From Opisthocomus hoazin (taxonomy: Eukaryota; Chordata; Aves; Opisthocomiformes; Opisthocomidae): a stretch of DNA of 64,000 bases. Below, one piece after another: positions 26,501-41,500 of the stretch. A model generated the notes under the pieces. The model saw only the letters and a list, made by a program, of their open reading frames with translations, was not told where the DNA came from and did no database searches. Position 1 is the first letter of the stretch; the number at the start of each line of letters is the position of its first letter. The stretch spans positions 19,701,115-19,765,114 of the forward strand of contig NC_134429.1 of assembly GCF_030867145.1 (NCBI RefSeq), read 5' to 3'. Made by a program: the position numbers and the translations under genes.

Positions 26501-29500
26501 TCTGACTTGAAAACCTGATCTTCTACTTCTGCTGCAGACTACAACATCATAGACTGCAGCAGCAGGAAGACACAGGCAAGTTCTTTCTGCTCCGCTTCTG
26601 CCAGACGTTTGTGTGTACTGGTGTGAACAGAAGGCTGTTGTAACACATCATCTCCCCCAGGCCTGGGTCAGATTTTGCCCCAAAAATCTAAAGAATTCTC
26701 TCACTACAAGTTTTAGTTGTTTGTGGTTTTTTTCTTCTTAGAACTAGTTAGGGATTAGAGCAGACATTTGTAAGAATATCCCTGAATAGTAGGATTATTT
26801 ACATATTTAATTAACATTTAATTAAAGAACCTGTGTTCTAGAAGTTATGCTAATAACGTTTCATATCTACTGGCTCTGAACTTCAGTTCTCACCAGCTCA
26901 GGCATTTCAGCAGCTGTTGGACAAGCAGCCCTTTCAGCTGGGCTGGGTAACCTTACCTTGCGTCTGCTCCAGTGAGTGCTTGCTACGAGCATGAGTTCAC
27001 AGACAGCACCGTGTAGCTGACACACAGCTCTCACACAAAGCCACTGTAACAAACTATTATCTTGGTTTGTATGCTGACAGCAGTTTGGCCGCTTCTTTGC
27101 TAGCCTGATAATTGTCCTTGGCTCTGGGTCCTTTGTCTGTGCATAGTTCCAGACCACAGACCTTAGCAAGGCTACCTTTCCCCAGGTTTTTACTACTGCC
27201 ATTAAAACACAGCTGTTTACTAGTCTAACCTAAGAGACTGGTTTGGACCAATAGTGATTTACAGCTATTTTCAGCAGTTTAAATTCATCTGTTTGAGAAG
27301 TGGTTTGACATATACCACGTAGCAATGAGGAATCCTTTCTGCTACACGCTACAGAAAAATTTCAATAGCTGCTAGAGGAAGGAACTTCTCAGGCACCACA
27401 TCTAACAGCATGATGAAATCTATCTACTTTTCCAGGATAAAGAGTTGAGACATGGTTTTACTGCACATGAAATACAGTCATCTGGGCTGAAATTCAAAGT
27501 ATAGCAAAGACAATTTTTCCTAACTGTAGAGAATTGGGTGGTAAATCAAAGACTGGATTTGCCAAGGCACTAAGGACAGTATACCACATATTAAGTGCTC
27601 TTAGTTTAGTGAAACTTGGCAAAGGATCAGCAGGATTTTTCCCTTAGTTAAGGTTTGGCCCTAAGCAATTTGACAGTTTCTATCTTTAGGATCCCCTTGA
27701 AATCTTAAGTTTTCATTAGGAGAGTTATTCTGCTTCTATACTTATAAGTTTTATCCCTGGGTTATCTAGACCAAGTAAAATCACTTACATAAGAACTGGT
27801 GCTTGTCATATCTGTAAACTGAATTTCTGAGATAACAGCTTTACTTATTTCTTTCCAACTGTGAAGAATCTCTGCAGTCTGTAATTCTGGTAAGAGGTTT
27901 AGAATGGATGCCTTCTACAGAACCAATCTCTCCCCCACCCTCCCACAAACCCACCCCAATCCTATTTAAATAGAATCTAAGAAATGTAAATTGTTAAAAT
28001 AAGCATTCAATAGTGACTGCGTTAGCTAAAGACACCCAGCACCTGGAGACAATTAAGAGAACAAAAGTTCATGCAACCCCTCTCTGACAGCATGAAATCT
28101 CTGTGAGCCGATGAGCTGAAGTATTATCTTTATACTATAGTGCAAACAGAACCAGTCTTCAGACGTGACTGACTTGGACTACAGAAACACCCAGATATTT
28201 TTTCTCCTGTGAATTGCTATTTGGTCACTATCTGTGTCCTCACAAGGTATCTGTCACGCCACTGCGGTGCTTAAGGCCTATATGGGTTAGGAAAAGTTGT
28301 ACCCTTCCCATTTTACAGTAAATGAAAAAGGACTGAGGTGATTTATCCAGCACCATATCCCAACTCTGGAAAGACTGGTGATTGACCTTCTCAATCAAGA
28401 ACAGCTGGCATGAGGTTGGCTTCCAGATCATGTGTCCCATGGATTTTAATTAAAAGTAAAATAGTTGAGAAATAACAAAATATTATTTCATAAAGTTTCC
28501 TGGCTGAATCAATTGTACCCAATGTGCACTTCATTTTAGACATATTTATCTCCCAATGTTTAGTACGCAAATTCCACATGATGAAACTCTGTGGAGTTGC
28601 TAGTCCCTAGGGACTTCACAGTTATGCCACAGAACAGGCACAACGCAGGGAATCTTGTGGGAGTGCAAAGGGTGTGTATTAACCCCGACACTTCATAGCT
28701 GCGGCTGGCCTTGGGTAGCTGGGATAGGAGGATACCCACGTCCAATTTCCCCGGCAGCAATGAACTCAAAGGGCTTGTGATCAGGATGTCCTCCTGAAAT
28801 GCCAGGGCAAAACCCAAACTGTTCTTCAGCTTCCAATGATGACAAGATGGGTCTGGCACAACAGAACCTCAAGACATCAGCTAGAGACCTATGATCGCAG
28901 TATCTAGCTATAGAAGGCAGCTGATAGTGAAGGGGCAGCTCACCTGCTTTGAATGACAATGCAGTCCTGGTAAAGTTGGTCATACATACAGATCTTTAAA
29001 TCAATGTTGGGATTGGGCACCCAAACCGGGACATCAATAGAGACTCCAACGGCACTAAAGCACAGCTGTTAATACATAAATCAAAAGTGTAATTATTTTT
29101 GTTAGTCTCAAATTCTTACTGATCTAGACAGAGCAAGAATTTCTGCTATAAACTACAGCTGAGTAAAGTATTTTATTATTCATATTTCAACAGTTTCTTT
29201 AATTAGGCAAAGCTATGAAAATAATTTGTAAAATAAAACCTAGATGTTATGGTGTCCCAGGAGAAAAAAAGAATTTTGGTTTGGATTCTTTGACAGAGAA
29301 CATGAAGGAACAGCATGCTGCCCCTGACATCGAAAAGAAGTAGTTAAAGTGCACCCAGCTTAAGTGAATGTGCCATAATTCAGAAACTCAAGAGACTGCA
29401 GCTTGTTTAGCCAGCAAAGGAACACAGTATGGCAGCACAGTGCTGCACTTCCTACAATGGCCTTAGGTCTGCCATCAGTGCCCATGTAGCTCGGACTTGG

Positions 29501-32500
29501 ATAAAAGGATCCTGAGAGAGAGGGAACCCCCAGGAGCCCACAGCATGCACCTGCAGCTCCGTCTGTAGACCGAAAGTTTTTGTTTATTTTTTTTTGGAAA
29601 GCTTCTGTCAACTGTTCCCAGGCAGAATTTGGCTTCCAACAAAGTGCAGAATCAAAATATGTTGAAGTGGTAACTAAAGTTGTCATCCCTTCCAGCTCTC
29701 ACACATCAGTTTCACTACTGCATGCTAAATAATTCCAATTCTGATATATCAGAAAGAAAATAAACAACGTGGGTTGGGAATAGAGGAGAATACTTTTGGG
29801 TTTGTTTCCAGGACATTAGAGGTTTTCCAGTATGATGTCTGATAAAACTGGGAATATCAGGATTATTTGCATAGAAATTTAAGGGAATCAACAGGTTTAA
29901 TAACCATACTGCATCAGAAAGAAGGGCCATGATTACCTCCCAAAGTTACCTCCCATCTCCTGTTTCTAATATAGGATTCAGAGCTCTTGTAATTCTTGGG
30001 AAAAGCAGAAGTAGCAGGATGTTAAAGTATCTTTCTACAGTGTTTTGAAGCAAGTCTTGCACAAAATCACTCACTGGTTTGCAGTCTGAGTTGTCAAACA
30101 CGATCACAAAGTCTGCCCGCACATCCCCAGGGACAGCTGGGACAAATATGAGCTGAAGTCTGACTGTGCTGAAAGGTCCAATTTCACCTTCAGTAACCTA
30201 AACAAGAAGGAACCTGTTTTTAATGAAAATGACTGTATTACTGTAGTGGGCTATAAACTGTACTGAAATAAAGGAGCAGTATACACTCATACTATGCAAA
30301 CACTCTACTACACCTAGTCTGTAACTAGACTGAACGACTATACAAGGGAAAAATCAGTATCAGTAGCTCCCTAGGAGGTTTACTGCGGGGAAAGACTTGG
30401 CAGGACACACAGTTTCACGGCCAGGCATGGTCAGAATCTTACTAAAAGTCTCCTTCTACTGCAAGACTCTATGTCAGCTAGATAGCGTGGTTTACCAGAG
30501 TGATTCCAGCATATATTGGTGAACATGTAACTAGAAGATGGAGAAGCTGTCTTGTGCTACGATCCAAAGACCTGCTCTACTGATTTCCACATCTAGTCCA
30601 CCTGCCTTTTGTATGTACAGGTAGAAGCAACAGATGCTCATATGAACTACTATCTGGACTCTCACACCCAGTTTTAACATGGCTCAAGTTGGACTTTTCC
30701 GAGACATTCTTCCTGGCCCATCTTTTGTGTTGTCACCAGGCTTTGTATAACCACAGAACAACACAGCAGAAAAATCAGTCTGACAAAAAAGTTAAATTAT
30801 GAGAAGTGTAAATGTATACAGAATCTTTCAGCTCAAGTAAGTCTTTATACATCAAAATAAATGGCAAATGTCATACGATTTCATTTTAAAAATTAACTGT
30901 GACACAGTGAAGTCCAGTGGGCTTGAAATGGATCACGTACTTAAGCACCTCCCACCAGAGTGAAGGCAATGTATCTGATGTAGGCTTAGACCAGTGAAAA
31001 TCTTGTCTGGATCTCAGGATATTCATTACCTTTCCAAGCACAATTTCGACTGGTGTTTCTTCGGGAGAAAGTTCCACTGAAATATGTGCATTGTCTGTGT
31101 CTAGATCTGATCTGGAATGTAATACATCTTGACCAAGTTGATCTGGGGAGAAATAAAACCAAAACAAAACAAACCACACAAACAAAACCCCTCAAGATGC
31201 TGGGTGTGTGCATCTGTTCACTAAATAAAAATATCCAACAGAGCAGAAGTGCACTGGTTTTGGTCAATATTGCAAATCCAATAATATGTACCAAGGATGT
31301 GGAAATACAAATGTCTAGAAGGGAACTTCTGTTTGGCCATATGACTTTGCCCAAGTCCAGAAGCCTACCTTAGGCACCTGAGCCTTCCACTGAAAACTAA
31401 CAATACTAATGTTTCAGTAAGATAAAGTACGTATCAGAGACTGTTACATCAAGGAATGCCAATTAGGCTGAAAGCGTGAACTGGGCTTTAAGAACAACTT
31501 CAGTGGGACAAAGCAATGCACTCAGGAGGGCCTGCAGAGCAAGGGGAGGTGCTGCTTCACTTTATTTTCAAAATAACTGCAATAATAAGTACCTTCTAAT
31601 TAAACAGTCTCCCACAAGGGCTTCAAAGTGCCTTAGACTAATGCATCACGAGAGAGGCGAAGCTAACTCTGCACTCTGTGGCAGTAATCAACTGGCAACC
31701 ACATGCTTCACATTAACCAGGAAAAAGATCAAGGTGTCAGGAGATACGTTACTGTGCCAGAGCAATGGAATTTCTCTCCCCTTCCCCCCCTCAAAGCTCT
31801 GAAAACCTCTTTAACAGGTAAATGTTCTATGGAGACAGCGACCCCAATTTATGGAATCATTCCATTTCACAATACAGATCTTGGGTTTAAAAAGAAAAAA
31901 CACCCACAACCTGTTCATGGAACTTTTAGTTCCCTGCAATTGGAATGATCAATATCCAGAAGAAATCTTAAAGAATACAGATAACAAAGAAATTAAGAAA
32001 GTCTTTCTTCTACAAGACTGGGTTTTATTAAGCACATAGTAAACATTAGGAATGAGATGGAAAATGTCTGAGGAGGTTCATCTTTCTGCTTCCTTGTTGC
32101 TAGAATTACAGACTATAAAAATAAACCTGTCATGTGGATTTCTATTCCAAGAAGTGGGTATTCAGTTGCTGAGACAAGAATGATAACAATTTTGCAGTTC
32201 CTGTAAGCTAGTTGGTTTCTGTATTCTTCTGAGACTGAATTGTTCATCGCTAATGAGAAGTGAGATTCTCTGCTGCTTTTGATATAATGGTGTCATTATA
32301 TCATACATTATTTTTAGTCATTTTTTGTGAGGCAGCATACAAAGAAATGCAACATTACTACTAGAATGATGAACTAGTTAATTATTGAGTAACTTTGCCA
32401 ACTGAATTCCACAGTTCATTACAGGAAACTCTACAAATGGACAGCGCTTAGCCTGGGAAACCGCACTGCCCGTTTTCCAACACGGCCATCTCACCTGTGG

Positions 32501-35500
32501 AGCGATTGCTCAGGCTTGTCTCAGCCTGCTGCTGCTCCGCCTGGGCTACACACGAGGTCATCTCTTCACTCTGGTCAGGATAAATTTGTTCCTTCTTTTC
32601 AACTACCAATGTCACAGGACTATCGCTGACTTTCTTTTCAGTCACACAGTCACTAAAATGTTGAGTAACCTGTTAGAAAACACAGAAAACCCATTTTCTA
32701 CCGTGACTGCTCATCTAGCTTGCACCAGCTCCCATTTTATCAAGCAGCTGCGAGTCAGACTTGTGTTTTCTCGCAACGGTTCTATGTTATAAATGGAGAA
32801 GTGTGTTGCACTTACTAAAAACTGCACATTCTACTAGACCTTTGTCAATGAGCAGATTTAATTATTGCTGGCTGTCCAAAACAGGTAAATAATATAATGG
32901 GAGCAACAGAATATCACGTTAGTTATTTCACAATTAACAGAACTAACATTTTTCTAGCGGAAACACAAGCAGTTCTATGTCAAAACTAAGTCTGCTAATA
33001 CCAGACTCCTGTTCATTACACACCTACAAAACACAGAATACAGAAGGAAAACCACGCATACAGGTGGTGCTATTTCACAAATTCTTTAGCTGAACCACAC
33101 TTCTAACGTAAAGATAGTACGAGAGCTGAAAATCACAGCAAACAGCTCAGCAGTTTCACTGCACACTATTGAATGTCGTGCTTCAAAAGAGAGGTCAGTT
33201 CTTAGAACTTAAAACTGGGCTAGATTATCAAGTCGAGAATTTTGCAAACCATCTGAGCCAATTGCTCTTCAACAAGCGCAGCAATGAAAGGCTGCACTGA
33301 CGGAACAAAGATGAAGAATGGAGAAGTACAGCTGTCAGGATTCCTAAGTTTTCTGTCAATTTAAACTAACAGCTCTGAATTTTTAAAGGAAGATCACAGG
33401 CTAGTGCTCCCAATTCTCATTACTTTATTGCTGGTTTCGCAACAGTTGGCATTTTTCTGAAGTCCAGGAGCTGGGATTTTAAATGACTCCGTCAGAACCT
33501 CCTCTTTTAACTAAAGTATTTTTTCCTTATTTTCATGGGTGTGGAGAAAATAGGAATCACGACAAATGACAAAAATGTTAAAAAACCCTATCATTGTTGG
33601 TTTCCTCCCTCTCCCCCAAAATAACTGTTTTTAAGTTTGTCTTGTGGTATTTGGGGGGTCTAAGATTATATTAAGATATGCCAACCCAAATGTAAACAAA
33701 CTACTACAGATGGGACCAGATGATCTTCTGAAGCCTCTTCCAACCTGCACTGTTCTACGACTCTGTATGATTTTACCACACCTTGCAAAGCAGAATGTAG
33801 GGAAATGCTTTTGAACCTACCGCTCTTGCGGGAGAAGACTTTGCTGTTGCTCTGTGTGTACTACCGTCACCTGCTGATGTCTGAACTTTGAATCTTGTTC
33901 CCAAAGCTCCACTGTTCGTCAGGCTGATGGTCTGTGAAATCGTCTCTCCCACCACATGGCTGCCAAAGTCAATGAGCTCTTTATCTAGTGCCAGCTGTGG
34001 CAAGATAAGGCATTAATTACTAGTGTCCTAGATAGTCAGCAATGTCAAGTGAATGAGCATCCACCTTTTCAAGAACAGGACTTCAAAGTTCTTATTATAA
34101 TTTCAAAGACAGTATCAAATAACAACATGAGCTGTGGGTATCCTTCCGCCTTTCTGTAGAAGCAAACTCATTAAAACAATGTCTTGTTAAACTGAGCCAC
34201 TTCCATTTCAGTCCCCCATATGACAATGGAAAAAACAGTTTAAAGTCTGTTCATACTGGCAACTTGCGTAAGTCTTCAGGTAGTTACTCTGGAAGTAGCT
34301 AATATTTACATACCAATTCAACACTGTTACTCTGTGTCATAGAAACATGGTTTTACTAGCATCAGGCTGAGAAGCAAGCAGCATTTAACATCATATAGCG
34401 ACCACGTATCAGTTTGTAACACATCCTGTCTTGTTTCTTTGAGCTATCACGGTTCACAGCCAGTTTAAAAAGTAACACACTACTTCATATAGAATTTTTA
34501 ATTACTTTTTAACTGGGTATATGATAAAAAAGGGCTTGTGATTCAAGTTCAAGCAGCAAAAAGACAAAGACAATTTGGTTGCTTGCTAGTATCCTGCTTA
34601 CAGCTGAACTCTTCCCACTTTCAGGGCATAAAGAACAGGAGTTCCTGTGTGTAATTAGCACACGATGATGGTACGAATTCTCTAGGTGAAGACGATGACT
34701 CCTCTGATCAAAGGTCAATGTGCTGGCTTCCTACTGCATTGGGCTTTCTCATCTTCAAGGTCTTTTGACTGAAAACCAAAGTGTCCTCTACACATACTCA
34801 GATTTAAGTATGCCACATTGATGTGATCTCATTCTAACTTCCTACAAGTGCTTAAAATTAAGCACATACTTCAATACTTTGCCAGATTGCTAATATAATA
34901 ATTATAGCGTGCTACCTTTCAGTTACTTCCCTCCTTCTATTTTCTGTGTAACAAATTATTCTTAATTTCCCTGTGCACAAAAGTTTCAGTGTGCCGTCAG
35001 TCCAGTAAAGAAACTTTACATGCCATCTTATTCATTCAATTTACTGAAACGCAATATCACAAACTCTGGTAAGACATTTATATGTCTCAAGCCTTTTTAA
35101 AATTTTTTTTTTAATTTTATTATTAAGTATGCTCCCAGTATATCCCAAATTTTGCATTTGCTAGACTTATTCCAATACTGGGTGTCTCCTTGCATAACCT
35201 TTTTCCTCTAGCATTGTATATTCTCACCTATAATTTCTTTTGGCCTGTAAAGCCAAAGCTGCTCTTAGCTGTGAAGGAACTAAATAAAAGATAAAGTTGT
35301 TGCTTTTATCAAAGACTTTCTTCAAGTTAGCTCATAGGAAGTGACGGGATCTGAAAAAAGTTAGCACTGCCTGTAACCTCATCTCTTAACAGTAAGAAAA
35401 TTATGTTCGTTGCTTAACATTTGGTATAGAATTTTCAAAATATTTTAAGATGCTGAACTACAGGAGAGGTTATATGCTTTCTATGAATGTCAGGAAAGAT

Positions 35501-38500
35501 ACAAAGATATTGTGATATTTTGATTTCTGTCTATAGAAAATTAAAGAATAAACTACTGCAGGTCTGGGATGGAATTTCCAAAAATTACAAGGAGAAAAGA
35601 GATAGCTCATTTCCAGCCACCATTTCTCTTCCCTCCACTCACAGTGTAACACTGTCATCAGCTTCTAAACAGAACTACTGCAGTTCATTCCACTCTGAAG
35701 TTAAAGTGGCAGTTCATGGTTAAGTAAATCCACTACGATAATTATGCATAAATCTCAGTGTAATCTAGGAAGCTAAGGAATGAATCATTTTCTGGAAAGA
35801 CACTCTCCATTTAAAAGGAAAAAAATAATGCAGTATAAATACCTCTTGCTAAATATTGTCAGTAATGTTCATGCTATCTCACATTTTCCATTACTGCCGT
35901 TATACTGACTCTGAACATGCTTAAGAAGTCACTTACAATGCACCTCTTGACTGTACATTTCAATGGAACCGAAAAAGCACCTGTCTGTGCCATAAACATG
36001 ACTTCTCCTTCCAGCGTTTCATTTACCTAGAAAAGAAACAAACAAACAAAAAAACCCCAACGAAGTAATTTGCAAAGATTTAGCCTATGTAGTCTGATGA
36101 AAAACACTTTCACTCATTCTTTGAGTAGCATACTAAAACGTGTTTCTACAGCGTCTATGTTTCTGCCTTACAACAGTCTTTGGTAACTCCCTGGCTAACT
36201 TTAGCTAGGCAAAATTATAAATCTTTTCGTTTGGAGCAAGCTTCAAAGCATACTCCAGGAATACTTAGCGACAGTCATTTTTCCAAAATGTGCCCTTGGA
36301 ACATGTCCTCTTCCAATTTAACAGAGCTTGAACATGCACACAGCTGTCCCAGTACAACAGTACCTTTTCTAGATGGGAGTGTAACTGTTAACAAGGAAAC
36401 AAGCTGAGAAATTAAATTAATTATGCTTTTAATCCGACTAGTGGATTACATCAGGATTCTCAGCATTGTGTAACTTTGCACTCGGGCGCACTTACCATTG
36501 GCTTAAATGTCACCACTACTTCACAGGACATTCCAGCAGACATTTTGCCAGGTGGGTTAAAACTACGGAGATAATTAACATAAAACTCCAAATTAGAGCT
36601 ATGTAGGAAACATCCAGTTCCTATTCTGGTAACAATGGCAGATTTTTTTTATTTTTCTTCCCCACTTGGATTAATTACTTAGAAAAGTCAGAATGAGTGA
36701 CAGATTAATGAAAAGCTACAGAACCCTGCTGCAATTGTAAAACTACAAAGGATGATTCTTCATTGGGGTTTTACTCAGAAAGTCTGAAAGCGCTTGGAAA
36801 AGGCAAGAATTATTGCCTTCATGCTACAGACAGAGACTGTGGCCAAAGAGGTGAAGCTGAGGCTCAGTAACACTGCAAAGAACAGAGTGCTTCATTACAC
36901 AATCTGTCATCAGGATTATATGAATGGATTGATGGCAAAGACCACAGGGTTTCACTTTAAGTGCTCTTTGCTCCGAGATCGATTCCTTTCTTCCATCAGC
37001 TGCTTCAGCAGCAGTAATCTGGGAGTTAGGGTGAATCATGCTACGAAGAATGGCAGCTGGTGAAAGAGGTTTTGCCTAGGCTTAAAGGCCCTTGTGGTGG
37101 CCTAGAAAGAAGCTTGGATCCTCTTTCACTTCTTTGCACCTACAAAGAGATCTTTTCCCCCTTTTTAAAAGGGTCTGACATCTTTGGAAAACAGCTTTCT
37201 CCTTGTTCAATGGCTGACAGGTACCACAGGTCTATGTTGCTTTCCACAGATCAGGGACTGGTCCCCTGCTATCACCACTATAGAAACCAGCGATGTGCAG
37301 CTCAGGCTCAGTAAGCCTCTTCCTCCTCAGCTTCAAGACACAGCTCCTTTCCTCATCTTATAAGAATGGAATATAATAATTTAGATGTATTTATTAAAAT
37401 CTATTTAATGTGCTGCAGAATTTGGTTGCATCTCCTGCTGTGGCACAAAGGTTACACAAGCAACTACCCTACAGCTACTTTTACTTACTGAACACTGATG
37501 AAGTCCTTGAGCCATTCGCTGATTCCCACTAGTCTGCAGAAATTAACGCTGTAGGATGCATTTATCAAGACTATCTTCTTTTTGTAGATTTGACCAACAT
37601 CAAAATCCTTGGAATACCAAACATATCAGGTGGTGTGAATTACAGGAAGCAGCATTTACACATGCAATGACAAAACCAACTACTGTTACCACAGCTGTGC
37701 TCACAGTTGTGCTCCACGGGGATCACAGGCCCGTGTGCAAAGTATTGTATGAACCCATCAAGTGTTGCCTTGCTCCAGACAAACCCTGTTAAAACGCACA
37801 GCCTATAACGCCAGGAGCTCACGCTCCACAGACGGGGCAGCATTATCTGGGTTTGGGCACAGCTAATGCACCAAGCCACTCTGGCTTTTCCCGCAGTGAA
37901 TGTCACAGACATCACGTCATGTTCATGCTCTAGTGGAGTTCTTAACAATTTAGACTGTGTGTGGCAAAGACAATACCAATTTTCTGAACACAGAGCTAGG
38001 TGCCACTGTCTTCCAACGGAGATCTGCTGCTTTCTGTGCATGTCACAGGCTCCCAGCTCCTAACGAAACCAGAAAGCCACAGGAGCTGGACACCTGGGCA
38101 CGTTCATTAGCACACAGACAAGAAGAGTCCTGCAGGCTGACTGCCAGCACGTTCCTCTGACGCAGCCAGAAAACTCCAGCCACCCCAGCAACCTTGGCAA
38201 GTACAGAGAAGAACGAGGCAGTGTTCTGCTTTCTCACAGTGCACTTGTTAACTACAATACAGAGGTAAACCACAGCTCAGTTTCCTCATGACCAGTATAA
38301 TACGATGGTCACCTGCAAACCGAAATCTTGACTGGATTGTAGTTGTGACTTCTTTCAGGACGTTATTTTATAGTAATAACATATGTACAAACAATATATC
38401 AGTAACAGTTAACGCTGCCTTTTAAAAAGCATGGAACACAGTCTAACAAAATATTTCATCATCTGCTCACCTTTCTGACAGTACTTAAATTGCCCTCAGT

Positions 38501-41500
38501 AAAGGAAGTATTTCACAATTTAGACCTAAGTAGTAAAGCTAAGTAGTTTATTTAATCTGACTATAACTTACCTAAGAGATTGCTAGAGAAAAAGGCATGT
38601 ACTGTTTCAGGTTTGACTTAAGGCCTATTCAAGACAACAAGAATTTTCTTTTTTTCTTCCCAGTGCAACAGAACTTTGATCCAGACATCGGTATATATAT
38701 ACAGTAGATACATACATCATCTTTACAGATCCTACGCAGAATGGCCACTAACCTTGAAATGAATGCAGCTTGGTTTACTATAGAAAGTACATCCCTTACA
38801 TTCACGACCAGATGCTATTTGCTTGTGAAAAATTCCGGTCTGGAATTCCTCCAGTTTTTTCTCAAAAATTTCTTTTTTCTCTACCCTTGTAGCCAGCTGC
38901 TTTGGATCCACTTCTTCTTTGGATATCTAATAAGGAACATCAGGAAAACAAACCATGATTGTAAGTGCGATCACAGGATCCATAGCTCCAAGTAGAGAAG
39001 TCTGGAAATGGAGTCTTTTAGTATCTGGCCAGCCTTTGCCTGTTTCTCTCCAGATCAAACTCATCTTTCCAAATTCTATATGAAGAATTTAATTTCTTCT
39101 CAGCTGTCTGTTCTGCAGCTTACCGTCATCTCACACTATGACACAGTGCTTTTAATGTCATTATTAGCTCTTCTGCACTTGAAGAGTTTTTTCCCCCCTC
39201 AACTTCCTCAACAAATACTCATTCAGAAAAAAAAACAGCTAACTTCACTGGAACATTTCCATTATGGTCCAGTGACTCTTTCATGCAAATATATGAATAT
39301 ATACTGCCATTATTTCTTTTTGGTTGATCATAAAGTCTGCTCTTAATGGTCTTCTACATCTCAAAAAAGCAGTATATGTGAGTATATCTTGGAATAACAT
39401 TTAAGATCTTAACTACACAATTCCACTCTATAAAAGCATATTATTTACTTCTATTTAGAGTATAGAATACTGTTACTTTGCTAGAAGGTATGCTTTTCTT
39501 TGCCTGGTATGGTACGTAAACAGTTGCCTCCACATAAAGCAATCTGTGTTGCCAACTCAACAGAAAGTCACATTCGGTTTTTTTGAACTGAAACAAGTGA
39601 ACATGATGTGATGTATGTCTTCACATATCTCGGAACTAAAACTGAAGTGTTGTTTTCTCTGGACAAGAACAAATACTACAAGAGTAGCACCAAACAGCAA
39701 CTACTCTGATGACATTCTCACATCTGAATCTCTACAGCTACGTAATAAAGTTTGCATTTTATTTGCAAAATAGATAATTATTGTTTTCAAGCAAGGTTCC
39801 TAAAACAGCCCTTGCCAGTGTCATTACCTCACATATCTACAACTACTAGAGAGGCAAATGAAACTTCTTCTAAACCATTAAAATACTTTCATGGATCCTG
39901 TCAAAATTTTGTGAAGATCAACTTCACGAGTCAGCTACAACCCACATTTTTTTTTTCCTTTGCTATTTCTAATAAGAGATATCATAACATTTACCTTGTG
40001 CAAGTCACAGTCCTGACTCCAAAGTCCCGGGAACTCTGGTTCTGCTAGGGTCTTGTCCCCCTCTTTCTCATCTTCACCATGTTCCCAGAGCACATCACAG
40101 GGTATTTTTTCAGAAGTCTCTCCTACAGAAGCAGTTTTCTCACCAGCTGAGGAACAAGCCGACGGAGAGCACCACGTCTTTTGCGAAAGAAAGTAAGTTT
40201 TGAAGATATAGTTAAAAATTACTAGAGGACAGTTACTTCAATAGCTTCTGAGGAGATAATTTAACACAAAAAAAACCCCAGGTCTATAAAGCTGAGAGGC
40301 CAGAGATGACAACTTAGGGTCAACCCCTTCTTAAGACACTGAATACAGACAAAGCCTAATGTTAAAAGCACCTATATGACTTTAACTGTTTATTATAGGA
40401 GGCTAGAAACTAGTCCTCAGGCATGAGAATACTGACTGTAGTTTTTCAGTGTTCAAGACTGCATGAAGCCACTACTTTCATCAGGGAATTCGATTCCCTC
40501 CACCTCCATTTTCCAGGCCAGTACTCCCTGGAATACTGTGCAGATTAAAAAAACCATCCCGGAAACTTGCATCTAGAGAGAACCACTGTCTCCTTTCCAA
40601 CGCAGTGGAAACATTTCTCTTGTGCTGGCAAACTGACCCGCGCCCTGACCCAGGCGTGAAGGTAACTCAACACAAAGTGAGGGTACTTTGCATGGCTTCT
40701 GACGCCTCTTGCAATTCACGTGTTCAAAAATTCACCTCTTCTTATAAACGCCCTTAAAAACCACCCCGCACCAACAGGACAATGCCTTTATTCATACAAG
40801 CATCAACAATCAAGTAAAAGAGAGACTAACAATTATTAAGAGATCTAACGGAGAAATTCCTCCCCACTTGTTCTGTACTGTCTGGTATTTGGTTATAGCC
40901 TGGGGTACTCACAGGCAAAAGAATTCACTGCCCTGCACCTTTGACAAAAAATAGATCTAAAGACAGTTAATTCTCAGGCCTTTGTTTACCTGCGATGTTG
41001 CTCCAGCTGAATGCTTGCAAGTCTTCTCAATATATTGCCATGTTTTCTTTCTCCACAGCAAAGATTCCCCAAGTTTACCACCACTCTTTATTGCCTTAGT
41101 ACAGGGCTGACTTTTTTTCTGCTTGTGAAGAGCAGCTTTTTCTTGCAAAATTCGAGATACAATCTCAATTTTTCTTGATTTTTGTTGTTCTCTAAAAGCT
41201 CTGTAATCCAATGTTGTAAGAAATACTAAACTAACTGTGGTTGTTTACTAATAATATTAACTACAATCCAGTTTCTTCCAAGCCTTTAAGCTAAATAGCA
41301 AGTCTTTAAATTGGGTGCAGTGGCAATTTGTGTCAAGATACCAGGCAATTAAGAGGCTATTCATACATTCTCGTGGACTAAATATACTCAGTTACAGTAT
41401 TTTACAAGTTGAGAAACCGACAAAGCATACCAGTCATCGCTATGGAAAACACAATTTTTAAATAATTTTCCTAACCTAGTTAGCTGTTTAAAGAAAACTG

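Noticed and set aside
26867-27202. 111-codon minus-strand frame in a CFAP74 intron
   Set aside because: No match to CFAP74 or any family I recognise, and no fitting splice sites.
27789-27886. Exon-like segment (acceptor CTCTTACCAG, strong donor GTAAGTGA) in the large CFAP74 intron
   Set aside because: At 98 bases it would shift the frame and meets a stop in the required phase; exons 20 and 21 already join in phase. At most a pseudo-exon.
28560-28859. 99-codon minus-strand frame and the overlapping 28693-28983 frame
   Set aside because: Only the part above 28944 is a CFAP74 exon, and in a different frame; the rest is intron.
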